A stretch of 33,416 bases of DNA from an uncultured Collinsella sp. GTDB taxonomy: Bacteria > Actinomycetota > Coriobacteriia > Coriobacteriales > Coriobacteriaceae. Below are positions 7,374 through 16,155 of the stretch, one piece after another. The stretch is taken from the NCBI GenBank assembly GCA_947507155.1, contig CANNOC010000024.1:1-33416 (forward strand), given 5' to 3'. How positions within the stretch are numbered: position 1 is the first letter of the stretch; every line of letters begins with the position of its first letter. The position numbers and the translations under genes were made by a program. The notes under the pieces are model-generated. The model was not told where the DNA came from and did no database searches. It worked only from the letters and a program-made list of their open reading frames with translations.

Positions 7374-8093
7374 TTAGGCTTCCTTGCTGGGGAGCACAAG
7401 GAGGCGGTGGCAATACGGGCAATGCGTGATCTCGCTGCCGTCGTGGTTCAGGTCGCTCATGGACGACGCCTGCAGCGCGGTGTGGCAGACCGTGGGGATG
7501 TTGCCCTTGATGGTCTCGACGGCCAGGCCGCGGAACTGCTTGAGCAGGCGCTCGTAGTCGGTGAGCACGTCGGTCGGCAGCGCCGCCGCAAGCGCGGTGC
7601 GCTCCTTGGTGGCGGCATCAATCTGGGCCTGGAGGTCGGCGGCCTTGGCTCGGGCGGCCTTGGTATCGGCCTTCACGCCCTCCTCGAACTTGGCGATGAT
7701 GGCCTGCGCGCGAGCCTCGCGGTCGAGCGCTTCCTTGTGGGCGATGAGGACATCCTTGCGGGTGTGCTCGATCTTGTCCAGACGCTTGGCCAGGGTGGCG
7801 AGCTCGTTCTCAAGGTCCTGAACCTCGCGGTAGTCAGATCCGTCAACGTGGCGCTTCTTGGCGGCCTCGATGGCGTTATTGGTCTGGATTTCGGTGGTGT
7901 TGAGATCGTCGAGCTCAATATCCAGGTCCTTGCGCTGGGCGTAGAGCTTGGTCATCTCGGCCTTGAGCTTAACGTAGGTCTTGCGCTTGGAAGCGAGCTC
8001 CTTGAGCTCCGGCATATTGGCAAGTTCGCTCTTGTTGCGGGCGAGCTCCAAATCGATCTGTTGCAGCTTGAGTAGCGTAGCGCCGGCGCTCAT
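7374..8093 (-). CDS. Coiled-coil zinc-ribbon protein (COG1579/CT398 type)
   Basis: The 239-aa protein has a long charged coiled coil (about residues 10-170, rich in Lys, Glu and Ala heptads) and a C-terminal ribbon region ending CPYCHRLLVLP. This matches the widespread COG1579 family, whose molecular role is not well known. Most members have two CxxC pairs; here the first is only VCHTA, so metal binding could use Cys and His or be lost. I chose ATG 8093 because aaaggagag lies five bases upstream and the ATG overlaps the TGA of the Nif3-family gene in the classic four-base ATGA. A longer frame exists upstream (to 8129) but has no reason to be used. The Nif3-COG1579 pair is a common gene neighbourhood. 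Confidence 0.85.
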   Translation of the reverse strand: MSAGATLLKLQQIDLELARNKSELANMPELKELASKRKTYVKLKAEMTKLYAQRKDLDIELDDLNTTEIQTNNAIEAAKKRHVDGSDYREVQDLENELATLAKRLDKIEHTRKDVLIAHKEALDREARAQAIIAKFEEGVKADTKAARAKAADLQAQIDAATKERTALAAALPTDVLTDYERLLKQFRGLAVETIKGNIPTVCHTALQASSMSDLNHDGSEITHCPYCHRLLVLPSKEA

Positions 8094-8899
8094 AAGTTCT
8101 CTCCTTTTGTCACAGTCCACCATTGGCAAGGGTTCAGTATTTTAATCGCATGACGGGGGTCGACCCCGGCGTCAACTGCAGAGTTCATCAATATATCAAC
8201 GAACGGCTCCTCGGAGCGGTCGTGGCCGAGCAAGATTACCGGTAGCCCGCGCAAGGCCAGGTCCTGCGCCACGTGGTAGCCCGTCTCGCCCGTCACGACA
8301 ACGTCTGCGCCCGCGGCGATGGCGAGCTCTCCGAAGTCGCCTAGGGAGCCGCCCAAAATGGCGACGGTCCGGCACGGGCGATTGGCCTCGCCCCACACGC
8401 GGGGGTCACTGCCAAACGCCGTAGCGGCGCGCGCGGCAAGGTCGCGCAGGCTGCAGGGGTCGCTGAGTGTCGCAAGGGCTCCCAGGCCGCAGGCCTCGGG
8501 GTCGTCCACGTGTTCCAGCGAGCTTGCGGGCGCGGCGTCCAACAACTTACTTAGGCAGACACGTGCCTCGTGCGAGCGGTCCAGGTTGGTGTGAAGCGAG
8601 ATGATGTTCACGCCGCAACGAGCTGCCTCGTACAGCGCAGCGCTGCACTGGGGTCGCGCGGAATCGGCCGGACAAAAGGCCTCGGGCGCCTTGATATAGA
8701 TGGGATGATGCGTCAGCAGCACGTTAGCGCCGGCCTCGAGAGCGCGGTGCACGTTGGCCTCGGTCGCGTCGAGTGCGCAGGCAACACCGGTGATCTTGGC
8801 AGCAGGATCTCCCACAGATAGCCCAACATGATCCCAGCCCTCGGCGTCCGCCTTGGGGTAGCGCGCCAGCAGGGCACGTTCAAGCTCGGAGACGATCAT
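8090..8899 (-). CDS. Nif3-like dinuclear metal centre protein (YqfO/YbgI family)
   Basis: A 269-aa member of the family often annotated as GTP cyclohydrolase I type 2 homologue; its real substrate is debated. Metal-ligand motifs are visible: LLTHHPIY near residue 61, SLHTNLDR near 101, and the late GETGYHV and LLGHDRSEE segments. It lacks the long insert found in some Gram-positive homologues, so it is the short form. It overlaps the desulfurase gene upstream by four bases and the zinc-ribbon gene downstream by four bases, so all three are probably translated in a coupled way. Confidence 0.9.
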   Translation of the reverse strand: MIVSELERALLARYPKADAEGWDHVGLSVGDPAAKITGVACALDATEANVHRALEAGANVLLTHHPIYIKAPEAFCPADSARPQCSAALYEAARCGVNIISLHTNLDRSHEARVCLSKLLDAAPASSLEHVDDPEACGLGALATLSDPCSLRDLAARAATAFGSDPRVWGEANRPCRTVAILGGSLGDFGELAIAAGADVVVTGETGYHVAQDLALRGLPVILLGHDRSEEPFVDILMNSAVDAGVDPRHAIKILNPCQWWTVTKGENL

Positions 8900-10074
8900 A
8901 CGGCACCTACGATCGAGAGCAGCGTCTGGGCAAAGTCGTCCAGATCTCCGGGATTCACACGGTCATCGAAGGAAATGCGCAGTGCACCCAATGCCTGCTC
9001 GCGACCAATGCCCATCGCACTCAAAACGTGGCTGGGGTCCATGCTGCCACTCGAGCAGGCAGAGCCGGCCGAAACCTCAAAGCCGGCGGCGTCGAGCTTG
9101 ATGATGAGTTCCTCGGAGTCCATGCCGTCAATATAGATCGATACCATGCCAGGCAGACGGTCGGCCTGCGTGTAGTCGCCCATGGTGGCGTGAATGCGCG
9201 GATGGGCCGTAAGCGTGGCGTAGAGCTTATCGGACAGGGCCTGCAGCGTCGCGCGCTCCCGGCCCACATTCGGCAGCAACACGGAAGCGGCAGCGGCAAA
9301 GGCGAGCTGTGTGCGCAGGTCCTGCGTGCCGGCGCGACGTCCGGCTTCCTGTCCGCCGCCAAAGATGCGGGGGCGCAGCGGCGTGCGGGTCTTAACGTAG
9401 AGCGCGCCGGATGCCACAGGACCGCCAATCTTGTGGGCGGCGACGGACATGGCGTCGACGCCCAGCTGGGTGACATCGAGCGGAATATGCAGATAGCCCT
9501 GGATGGCATCGGTATGGAACAGTGCGCCCACGGTATGCGCGGCGGCGGCAAGCTCGCGGATGGGCTGCACCACGCCGGTCTCGTTGTTGGCGACCATGAT
9601 GCTCACGAGCGCCACGTCGTCGCCGAGCAAGTCACTCAGCGCGTCAGGCTCGATGTAGCCCGCGCGGCAGGGCTGCACCAGGTCGACGGTAAAGCCGGCG
9701 GCACGCAGCAGCGGCAGGTTGTCCAGGATCGAATCGTGCTCGATGGCAGATACGATAACGCGGTTACGCTTGCGGTCGCGCTGACGAGCGCCCTCGGCAA
9801 GACCGAGGAGCGCCAGCTGGTTGGCCTCGGTGCCGCCGTTGGTCAGGACGATCTCGGACGGGCGAACGCGTGCGCCAAAGCTGCGGGCGATCTCGCGACG
9901 TGCGGCCTCCAGGCGCGCGGCGGCCTTGCGACCGAGCGAGTGCAGCGAGTTGGGGTTGACGCCCGCAAGCTCACTATCGTCGTATTCGCGCTGCGCAAGG
10001 AGCGCCTCGGCGCGCATGGGCGTCGAGGCGGCATAGTCAAGATTCACGGGTATGCGGTTTTGACCTGCGGTCAT
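8896..10074 (-). CDS. Cysteine desulfurase (NifS/IscS-like)
   Basis: This 392-aa PLP enzyme takes sulfur from L-cysteine, giving alanine and a persulfide for Fe-S clusters or tRNA thiolation. Visible features are NLDYAAST at the N-terminus, NGGTEANQ at 79-86, the PLP lysine in SVAAHKIGGP (Lys215), HTDAIQ at 187-192 and the catalytic Cys340 in SAGSACSSGS. The short loop around that Cys is of the NifS/IscS type. The usual SGHK is AAHK here. It starts seven bases after the stop of rpe with aggagg inside the end of that gene. No IscU or MnmA gene is adjacent in the window, so the sulfur acceptor is unknown. Confidence 0.92.
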   Translation of the reverse strand: MTAGQNRIPVNLDYAASTPMRAEALLAQREYDDSELAGVNPNSLHSLGRKAAARLEAARREIARSFGARVRPSEIVLTNGGTEANQLALLGLAEGARQRDRKRNRVIVSAIEHDSILDNLPLLRAAGFTVDLVQPCRAGYIEPDALSDLLGDDVALVSIMVANNETGVVQPIRELAAAAHTVGALFHTDAIQGYLHIPLDVTQLGVDAMSVAAHKIGGPVASGALYVKTRTPLRPRIFGGGQEAGRRAGTQDLRTQLAFAAAASVLLPNVGRERATLQALSDKLYATLTAHPRIHATMGDYTQADRLPGMVSIYIDGMDSEELIIKLDAAGFEVSAGSACSSGSMDPSHVLSAMGIGREQALGALRISFDDRVNPGDLDDFAQTLLSIVGAV

Positions 10075-10080
10075 AAGGAT

Positions 10081-10752
10081 TTATGCCTCCTGTGCAGCCT
10101 CATTGCCCAGCTTCTGCAGCAGCGCAACTTCGGCGGCGGGATCTTCGGACTTAAATACAGCGGAGCCGGCCACGAGGACGTTGGCGCCGGCCTTGACGAC
10201 CTCGGCAATGTTCTTGGAAGAAATGCCGCCGTCGACCTCGATGAGGGGCGAAACGCCGTGACGCTCGCACATGGCCTTGAGCTCGTGCAGTTTGGCGATG
10301 GTACCGGGGATAAAGCTCTGGCCGCCAAAGCCGGGGTTCACGCTCATGAGCAGTACCATGTCGACAACGTCGATGATGCTCTCGAGCACGCAGACGGGCG
10401 TGGCGGGGTTGAGCACCACACCGGCCTTGACGCCGCGCTGCTGCAGATGGGTGAGCGTGCGGTGCAGGTGCGTGGAGGCCTCGTAGTGAACGGTGATCAT
10501 ATCGGCACCGGCGTCGGCATACCAATCGACGGTCTCGTCGGGGTTCGACACCATGAGGTGCGCGTCGACCGGCACGTCGGTGGAGCGCTTGACGGCCTTG
10601 AGGATATCGACGCCAAAGGTGAGGTTGCCGGTAAAGTGACCGTCCATGACATCGAAGTGCACAAAGTCGGCACCGGCGATCTTGTCGAGGTCGCCCTTAA
10701 GGTTGGCCATATCGGCCGAAAGGATGGACGGAGCGATTTTAATGGAACCCAT
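10081..10752 (-). CDS. rpe: Ribulose-phosphate 3-epimerase
   Basis: A 223-aa TIM-barrel enzyme of the pentose phosphate pathway that interconverts ribulose 5-phosphate and xylulose 5-phosphate. It shows APSILSAD at 7-14, the metal site HFDVMDGHF (His32, Asp34), DAHLMV with His65, MSVNPGFGGQSFI and EVDGGIS. Length and motifs are those of the family. It lies 18 bases after gpsA; aaggct upstream of the ATG serves as ribosome site. Confidence 0.95.
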   Translation of the reverse strand: MGSIKIAPSILSADMANLKGDLDKIAGADFVHFDVMDGHFTGNLTFGVDILKAVKRSTDVPVDAHLMVSNPDETVDWYADAGADMITVHYEASTHLHRTLTHLQQRGVKAGVVLNPATPVCVLESIIDVVDMVLLMSVNPGFGGQSFIPGTIAKLHELKAMCERHGVSPLIEVDGGISSKNIAEVVKAGANVLVAGSAVFKSEDPAAEVALLQKLGNEAAQEA

Positions 10753-10770
10753 GGTAGTAGCCTTTCTGCA

Positions 10771-11778
10771 CTAGTCGGTGAGTCCGTAGAACTCTTGCGA
10801 TGGGACGCGGTCGGTGAGAATTTCGAGCGCCCTATCCAAAGTAACACCGTTGTAGAGCGTTTGCTCCACGGCAAAGGTGAGCGGAATGTCTACGCCCAGT
10901 GAACGGGCAAGCTCGCTGACGCTGCGGGCCGCGACGGCGCCTTCGACCACCATGTGTGTGCGCGTCTGGTACTCGTCGAGCGACACGCCGTGGGCAAATT
11001 CGTAGCCAAAGGTGCGGTTGCGCGAATGCTCGGAGGTGCAGGTGGCAATGAGGTCACCCATGCCGGCAAGGCCCATGCAAGTCATGGCCTGCCCGCCGCG
11101 GGCATGCACCAGTCGGCTGATCTCGGCCAGGCCGCGCGTCATGATAAGGGCGAGTGTGTTGTCGCCCGCACCGGTACCGGCGGAGATGCCGCACACGATG
11201 GCGATGACGTTTTTCATGGCGCCGCATACCTCGACGCCGGTCATGTCCTGCGACAGGTAGATGCGGAAGGCCGTGGATAGAAGCAGGTCCTTAAAGGTCT
11301 CCCCTATCTGCGGGTCTTCGCTGGCGATGACGGCGGCAGAAAGTCCGCCGCGGCAGATCTCCTCGGCATGGTTGGGTCCCGAGAGCGCCGCCACGCGCCG
11401 CTCGTTGCCGATCTCGCTGGCGATGACCTCGCTCATGAGCAGGCCGGACTCGGGCTCAATGCCCTTGGTGAGGCAGAGCACCGGGGTGTAGGCGGCGATG
11501 AAGGGTGCTGCCTGATGGCATACGCTGCGCAGGTGCGTGGAGGGCACGGCAAAGATGACGGCCTCGGCGCCGTCGAGCGCCTGCGTCAGGTCCGTCGTGG
11601 CGACGACGTTGCCGGGCAGCTCGTAGTCCACCAGATAACGGGGGTTACGGTGCTCGCCATTGATGCCGGCGGCCGTCTGCTCGCTATGGGCCCACATGAT
11701 CACGCGCTCGGCTCGTGCGGCAGCAAGGCCGGCGACGGCGGTTCCCCAGGAGCCGGAGCCAATCAGCGCAACATTCAT
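10771..11778 (-). CDS. gpsA: Glycerol-3-phosphate dehydrogenase [NAD(P)+]
   Basis: A 335-aa enzyme that reduces dihydroxyacetone phosphate to sn-glycerol 3-phosphate, the backbone for phospholipids. It has the Rossmann motif GSGSWGTA at 7-14, the SGPNHAEE segment, the catalytic-lysine region GAMKNVIAI and the late SEHSRNRTFG motif. It follows plsY by nine bases; the product of GpsA is the substrate of PlsY, and plsC lies further upstream in the same run, so the three membrane-lipid steps are grouped. Confidence 0.95.
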   Translation of the reverse strand: MNVALIGSGSWGTAVAGLAAARAERVIMWAHSEQTAAGINGEHRNPRYLVDYELPGNVVATTDLTQALDGAEAVIFAVPSTHLRSVCHQAAPFIAAYTPVLCLTKGIEPESGLLMSEVIASEIGNERRVAALSGPNHAEEICRGGLSAAVIASEDPQIGETFKDLLLSTAFRIYLSQDMTGVEVCGAMKNVIAIVCGISAGTGAGDNTLALIMTRGLAEISRLVHARGGQAMTCMGLAGMGDLIATCTSEHSRNRTFGYEFAHGVSLDEYQTRTHMVVEGAVAARSVSELARSLGVDIPLTFAVEQTLYNGVTLDRALEILTDRVPSQEFYGLTD

Positions 11779-11787
11779 GACTCTCTC

Positions 11788-12471
11788 CTACTTATCGTCG
11801 GGCACGGTCACGCGCTTGGTAAACGAGAGCTTGGACTCCTTGCCCGTCATGAGCTTTTTGATGTTCGCACGATGGGCCCACACCACGGTGATGCCGATCA
11901 GCGCCATGCAAAATTTGAGACCCAGGCTGCAGTACGGAAAAACCGCGCAGACGGCGATGGGAAGACCGATGGCCGCGGCAAGCGAGCCCACCGACACAAA
12001 CTTGGTGATGGCGACGGCCACGATAAACATGCCCAACAGCGAAAGTCCGATGGGCCAGTACCAGGCGAGGATGACGCCCAGGCCCACGGCGATACCCTTG
12101 CCGCCATGGAAATTGAGGTAGGGCGAGAAGATGTGGCCCCATACCGCAGCCAGGCAGATGACGCCGAGCATCCAGTCGCCGGGGGCTCCAGGCGCCATGA
12201 TGCTCACAGGGAAGCCATAGCCCACGCCCGCGATGAGCGGACGGGCGATAAGGACGCAGATAGCGCCCTTAAGGCAGTCGAGCAGCAGCGTGAGCGCGGC
12301 CACCTTGGGGCCGGCTACGCGCAGGGCGTTGGTGGTGCCGATGTTGCCGGAGCCCGCCTTGCGAATGTCGGTGTGGTTGAACACGCGGCCCAGGATCAGG
12401 CCAAACGGAATCGCTCCGATAAAGAACGAGACCACGGCACAGATGGCGGTCAGCAGAATCGGATTATGCAT
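11788..12471 (-). CDS. plsY: Acyl-phosphate:glycerol-3-phosphate acyltransferase PlsY
   Basis: A 227-aa integral membrane enzyme that moves an acyl group from acyl-phosphate to glycerol 3-phosphate to make lysophosphatidic acid. It shows SGNIGTTNALR near residue 41, GLDCLKGA-like DCLKGA after it, and NFHGGKGIAVGLG near 121-133, the three conserved cytoplasmic loops, with about five to seven hydrophobic segments. It is slightly longer than usual because of an extra loop in the middle and a basic tail. Its start overlaps the end of der by eight bases. Confidence 0.93.
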   Translation of the reverse strand: MHNPILLTAICAVVSFFIGAIPFGLILGRVFNHTDIRKAGSGNIGTTNALRVAGPKVAALTLLLDCLKGAICVLIARPLIAGVGYGFPVSIMAPGAPGDWMLGVICLAAVWGHIFSPYLNFHGGKGIAVGLGVILAWYWPIGLSLLGMFIVAVAITKFVSVGSLAAAIGLPIAVCAVFPYCSLGLKFCMALIGITVVWAHRANIKKLMTGKESKLSFTKRVTVPDDK

Positions 12472-13798
12472 CCTTTTGCTCCTTCTTCCTAAAGAAGAGT
12501 CGAATGGGCGTGCCGGAAAAATCGAAGGTCGAGCGCATACGGTTCTCCACGTAGCGCTGGTAGGTGTCGTTGACCAGGTCGCTGTGGTTGACGAAGAACG
12601 TGAACGTCGGCGGGTTGACGCCCGTCTGGGTCACGTAGTGCATGCGCAGGCGGCGCTTGCCGTCCACCACGGTGTGGCCAAACTCGCGCAGGTCGGTGAG
12701 GAAGGTGTTGAGGCGCGAGGTGGTGATCTTTTGCGAGCGCGTCTTTTCGGCCGCGTCGACCATCGCCCAGATCTTCTCGACGCTGCGGCCCGTGAGGGCA
12801 GAGATGCGCAGGTACTGGGCCCAGGGAGCCATGACGCCCAGACGGCGATCGACGGTCTCCATGCAGGCCTCGCGCTTGCGGTCGTCGTCGAGCAGGTCCC
12901 ACTTGTTGAGCAGCACCACGATGGCGCAGCCGCGCTCGATGGCCAAGCCCATGACCTTCTGATCCTGCTCGGTGACGCCCACGGAGGCGTCGACGACGAG
13001 CAGCGCCACGTCGGCACGGTCGATGGCGCGCAGGCCGCGGACCATGGAGTAGTACTCAATGTTCTCATACACGGTGCTCTTCTTGCGAATGCCCGCGGTA
13101 TCGACCATGCGGTAGTGCTTGCCGTTGCGCTCGACGACGGTATCGATGGCGTCGCGCGTGGTGCCGGCGATGTTCGACACGATGGAGCGGTCGGCGCCCA
13201 GGATGCGGTTGAACAGTGAGGACTTACCGGCGTTGGGGCGGCCGATGATGGCCACATTCAGCGCATCGGGGAACGCGTCGGCGACCTCGTCCTCCTCCTC
13301 GGGCAACAGGGCCACGATGTCGTCGAGCAGGTCGCCCGTGCCGTGGCCGTGCAGGGCCGAGAGCGGCGTGGGCTCGCCGATGCCGAGCGAATAGAACTCC
13401 CAGATGTTGTCGTTCTCGCGATCGGGGTTGTCGAGCTTGTTCACCAGTAGAAAGACCGGCTTGTCGCAGCGCTTGAGCATGCGGGCGACCGACTCGTCCT
13501 CCTCAGTGACGCCGGTGCGGCCGTCGACCACAAACAGGATGACGGCGGCTTCCTCGGCGGCGGCGAGGGCCTGGTCACGGATGGATGTGGCAAAGACGTC
13601 ATCGCTCTTGAGCGGCTCGATGCCGCCCGTGTCGACGATGGTGAACTCGCGGCCGTTCCAATCGGCCGTGTGATACGAGCGGTCGCGAGTGACGCCGCGG
13701 GACTCATGGACGATGGCGTCCGAGGTCTGGGCCAGGCGGTTAACGAGCGTGGACTTGCCCACGTTGGGACGTCCGACGACGGCGACGATAGGTTTCAT
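12464..13798 (-). CDS. der: Ribosome assembly GTPase Der (EngA)
   Basis: A 444-aa protein with two tandem GTPase domains and a C-terminal KH-like domain, needed for maturation of the 50S subunit. Domain one (about 3-165) has GRPNVGKST, DTGGIE and NKLD; domain two (about 178-345) has GRPNAGKSS, DTAGIRKK and NKWD; the tail (RMHYVTQTGVNPPTFTFFVN) is the KH region. It starts ten bases after the DUF512 gene stops. Confidence 0.96.
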   Translation of the reverse strand: MKPIVAVVGRPNVGKSTLVNRLAQTSDAIVHESRGVTRDRSYHTADWNGREFTIVDTGGIEPLKSDDVFATSIRDQALAAAEEAAVILFVVDGRTGVTEEDESVARMLKRCDKPVFLLVNKLDNPDRENDNIWEFYSLGIGEPTPLSALHGHGTGDLLDDIVALLPEEEDEVADAFPDALNVAIIGRPNAGKSSLFNRILGADRSIVSNIAGTTRDAIDTVVERNGKHYRMVDTAGIRKKSTVYENIEYYSMVRGLRAIDRADVALLVVDASVGVTEQDQKVMGLAIERGCAIVVLLNKWDLLDDDRKREACMETVDRRLGVMAPWAQYLRISALTGRSVEKIWAMVDAAEKTRSQKITTSRLNTFLTDLREFGHTVVDGKRRLRMHYVTQTGVNPPTFTFFVNHSDLVNDTYQRYVENRMRSTFDFSGTPIRLFFRKKEQKDA

Positions 13799-13808
13799 CT
13801 GCTCTCCT

Positions 13809-15251
13809 TTAATGGGTAGGGTCAGCGGGAATAGTTGAATTGGCGGGCGTTATGCCAAGGATGTGCTCCAGGGTATCGAGCAGCTCATGCGGCATGGTCG
13901 ATACCACATGAACCTCGGCGCCGCGACAGGTAAGGCTTGCGAGTAATTCGTCACGATGATACTCGTCAAGGGTCATACCGTCGGCGTTGAACATGAGCTT
14001 AGGCACAAAGAGCATAACACCCGACAGGTCCTGCGGCAGTTGCTCCAAGATGTCGCAGGCGACGATGAGGCCGGTCACGTCCACGTTGCCGCCAAAATAG
14101 CGGTTTTTGATGGCCGTGACAGTGCCGGCGAGTCCCTGGGGCGATTCCACAAAACGCGCCACCGTATCGCGCGCACTGGCACCCGAAAGGCACAGGAGGC
14201 GCTGGCCACGCGCGGCGATTGCCTCACGAACGCGGCGCAGACGCTCGGCATCGTTGGCGAGCACGTTGTCGGTCTCGTCCAGATAGGAGCGTATCATGCC
14301 GATGCCGTCGTAGTACTGCGGGTAGCCGTCGTAAAAGTCCGCCTCGGGAGGCTCGATGCCGGCATCCAGGTAGAACTCGTCGCTCATCTGGAAGGTATGG
14401 CGGCCAAAGCGCTCGAAGGCACGGTCCTGGAAGGGCCGGATCATGGCGATAGTCTCGCGCGCCAGCTCGGGCTTATCGCTGTAGGACCAGCTAAAACGGT
14501 TCTGATGCTTGGTAAAACCGAGCGGCACAATGCCCAGGCTGGTGATCTGCTCATGCTCCTCGCAGAAGCGCAGGGTCTTTTGCAGCTCCTCGCCGTCGTT
14601 CATGCCGGGGCACAGTACGATCTGCGCGTGAATCTCGATGCCGGCGGCCATGATGGCCTCGAGCACATCCATGCCGCGCTGGGCGTTGCGGCCCATCATG
14701 CGGCGGCGGACATCGGGGCTTACGGCATGGACCGACACGTTCATGGGGCTCATGTTGCGTTGGATGACGTTTTGAACATCTTCGTCGGTGAGGTTGGTCA
14801 ACGTGACAAAGTTGCCCTGCAAAAAGCTCAGGCGATAGTCGTCGTCGCGGATGTAGAGCGTGGAGCGACCGCCCTTGGGCAGCATCGTCATAAAGCAGAA
14901 CACGCAGGCGTTTACGCAGGTACGCATGCCATCGAAGATGGGGCCATCGAACTCCAGACCCCAGTCCTCGCCGGGAAAGCGATCGAGCTCAACAGGGGTG
15001 ACGGTGCCGTCGCGCGGGTCGAAAACCTCCAGCTCGACGGTGTCGTCGTCTGCCTCCCAGAGCCACACAATCATATCGGTCAGCCGCTCGCCGTTGACCG
15101 TGAGCACTCGCATGCCCGGCTCGATACCCACATCCCATGCGGGCGATTCGGGGCGCACGTTCTTAACGAGCGCGCCCTCACCCGGCTCGGGGTCGCGGCT
15201 GCGCCCGTAATCGGCCACCTCGGCGGCGTATGCGGGTACGGTCTGGTCCAT
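13809..15251 (-). CDS. DUF512 protein with PDZ and radical-SAM-like domains
   Basis: A 480-aa protein of the DUF512 family found next to der in many Gram-positive and actinobacterial genomes. An N-terminal PDZ-like part (about 28-80, PAWDVGIEPGMRVLTVNG) is followed by a radical-SAM-type Cys motif Cys112-x3-Cys116-x2-Cys119 (CVNACVFC), a barrel, and the DUF512 domain to the end. The substrate is unknown. I chose ATG 15251, two bases after the ispH stop; a longer frame to 15416 lies inside ispH in another frame and has no support. Confidence 0.9.
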   Translation of the reverse strand: MDQTVPAYAAEVADYGRSRDPEPGEGALVKNVRPESPAWDVGIEPGMRVLTVNGERLTDMIVWLWEADDDTVELEVFDPRDGTVTPVELDRFPGEDWGLEFDGPIFDGMRTCVNACVFCFMTMLPKGGRSTLYIRDDDYRLSFLQGNFVTLTNLTDEDVQNVIQRNMSPMNVSVHAVSPDVRRRMMGRNAQRGMDVLEAIMAAGIEIHAQIVLCPGMNDGEELQKTLRFCEEHEQITSLGIVPLGFTKHQNRFSWSYSDKPELARETIAMIRPFQDRAFERFGRHTFQMSDEFYLDAGIEPPEADFYDGYPQYYDGIGMIRSYLDETDNVLANDAERLRRVREAIAARGQRLLCLSGASARDTVARFVESPQGLAGTVTAIKNRYFGGNVDVTGLIVACDILEQLPQDLSGVMLFVPKLMFNADGMTLDEYHRDELLASLTCRGAEVHVVSTMPHELLDTLEHILGITPANSTIPADPTH

Positions 15252-15253
15252 GA

Positions 15254-16138
15254 TTAGCGGCAAAGCTCCTTGATGCGCTCGACGGCGCGCTCGATGTGTT
15301 CTTGCGGGGTGGAGGCTCCGGCGGTGATGCCGATGTGGTGTGTATTGGTAAACCATGCGGCCTCGAGCTCGCTTGCTTCCTCGATATGATGAGTGCGCTC
15401 GCAGACGTCGGCGCAAATCTGCGCCAGGCGGCGGGTGTTGCCCGAGTTCTTGCCGCCCACCACGACCATGCAGTCGCAGCGGTTGGCAAGTGCGGCTGCT
15501 GCCTGCTGTCGCTCACTCGTGGCGGCGCAGATGGTGTTGATCACGCGCAGCTCCTGCACGCGCGGGGTGATGGAGGCCACAACCTCGGCCAGGTTCTGCG
15601 CGGTTTGGGTGGTCTGCACAACCAGGCCTACCTTGCCCTTGAGCGGCAGCGCGTCCGCATCGGCGGCGCAACTCACGACCTGCGCGTCATCGCCGGCATG
15701 GCCCAGGATGCCCTCCACCTCAGGATGCCCCGGCTCGCCCACGACGAGCACGCGATAGCCCTCGCGTACCAGGCGCTCGGCGGCCACGTGGACCTTCTTC
15801 ACGTAGGGACAGGTGGCATCGACCACGTCGAGGCTGCGCTCGCGAGCAGCCTCGATCACCTGCGGCACCACACCGTGCGCGCGAATGATCACGGTGCCCG
15901 ATGCGGCATCGTCCAGGGTGTCGGCCAGACCGACGCCTGCCTCGGCAAGCTCGCGCACCACGATGGGGTTATGGATAAGCGGGCCCAGGGTGTGGACCTG
16001 GGCGGTCTCCCCCACCTGCGGGGCGGCCGCCAGGGCCATATCGAGCGCGCGCTGCACGCCGTAGCAGGTGCCGGCGTGGGCAGCGATTTCGATGGTGGGG
16101 GCGTCTGCCTTGCCGGTCACGGCCTCGGCAGTGTTCAT
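15254..16138 (-). CDS. ispH: 4-hydroxy-3-methylbut-2-enyl diphosphate reductase
   Basis: The last enzyme of the MEP isoprenoid pathway, making isopentenyl and dimethylallyl diphosphate with a 4Fe-4S cluster. The three cluster cysteines are visible in AGTCYGV, DATCPYVKK and NTICAATSERQ; HTLGPLIHN, RAHGV, GEPGHPEV and GGKNSGNTRRL are also conserved. AGTCYGV has Thr where GFC is usual. I prefer ATG 16138 (294 aa, gcgagg upstream); ATG 16153 and a frame to 16183 are alternatives that overlap or touch plsC. Confidence 0.93.
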   Translation of the reverse strand: MNTAEAVTGKADAPTIEIAAHAGTCYGVQRALDMALAAAPQVGETAQVHTLGPLIHNPIVVRELAEAGVGLADTLDDAASGTVIIRAHGVVPQVIEAARERSLDVVDATCPYVKKVHVAAERLVREGYRVLVVGEPGHPEVEGILGHAGDDAQVVSCAADADALPLKGKVGLVVQTTQTAQNLAEVVASITPRVQELRVINTICAATSERQQAAAALANRCDCMVVVGGKNSGNTRRLAQICADVCERTHHIEEASELEAAWFTNTHHIGITAGASTPQEHIERAVERIKELCR

Positions 16139-16155
16139 GACATCCTCGCCCATGG

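Noticed and set aside
9028..10902. A 624-aa plus-strand open frame
   Set aside because: It lies opposite the desulfurase, rpe and the end of gpsA. Its composition (rich in Gly, Val, His, Asp) is the usual antisense shadow in high-GC DNA and it has no family motif.
13956..15257. A 433-aa plus-strand open frame
   Set aside because: Antisense shadow of the DUF512 gene; no motif, no ribosome site.
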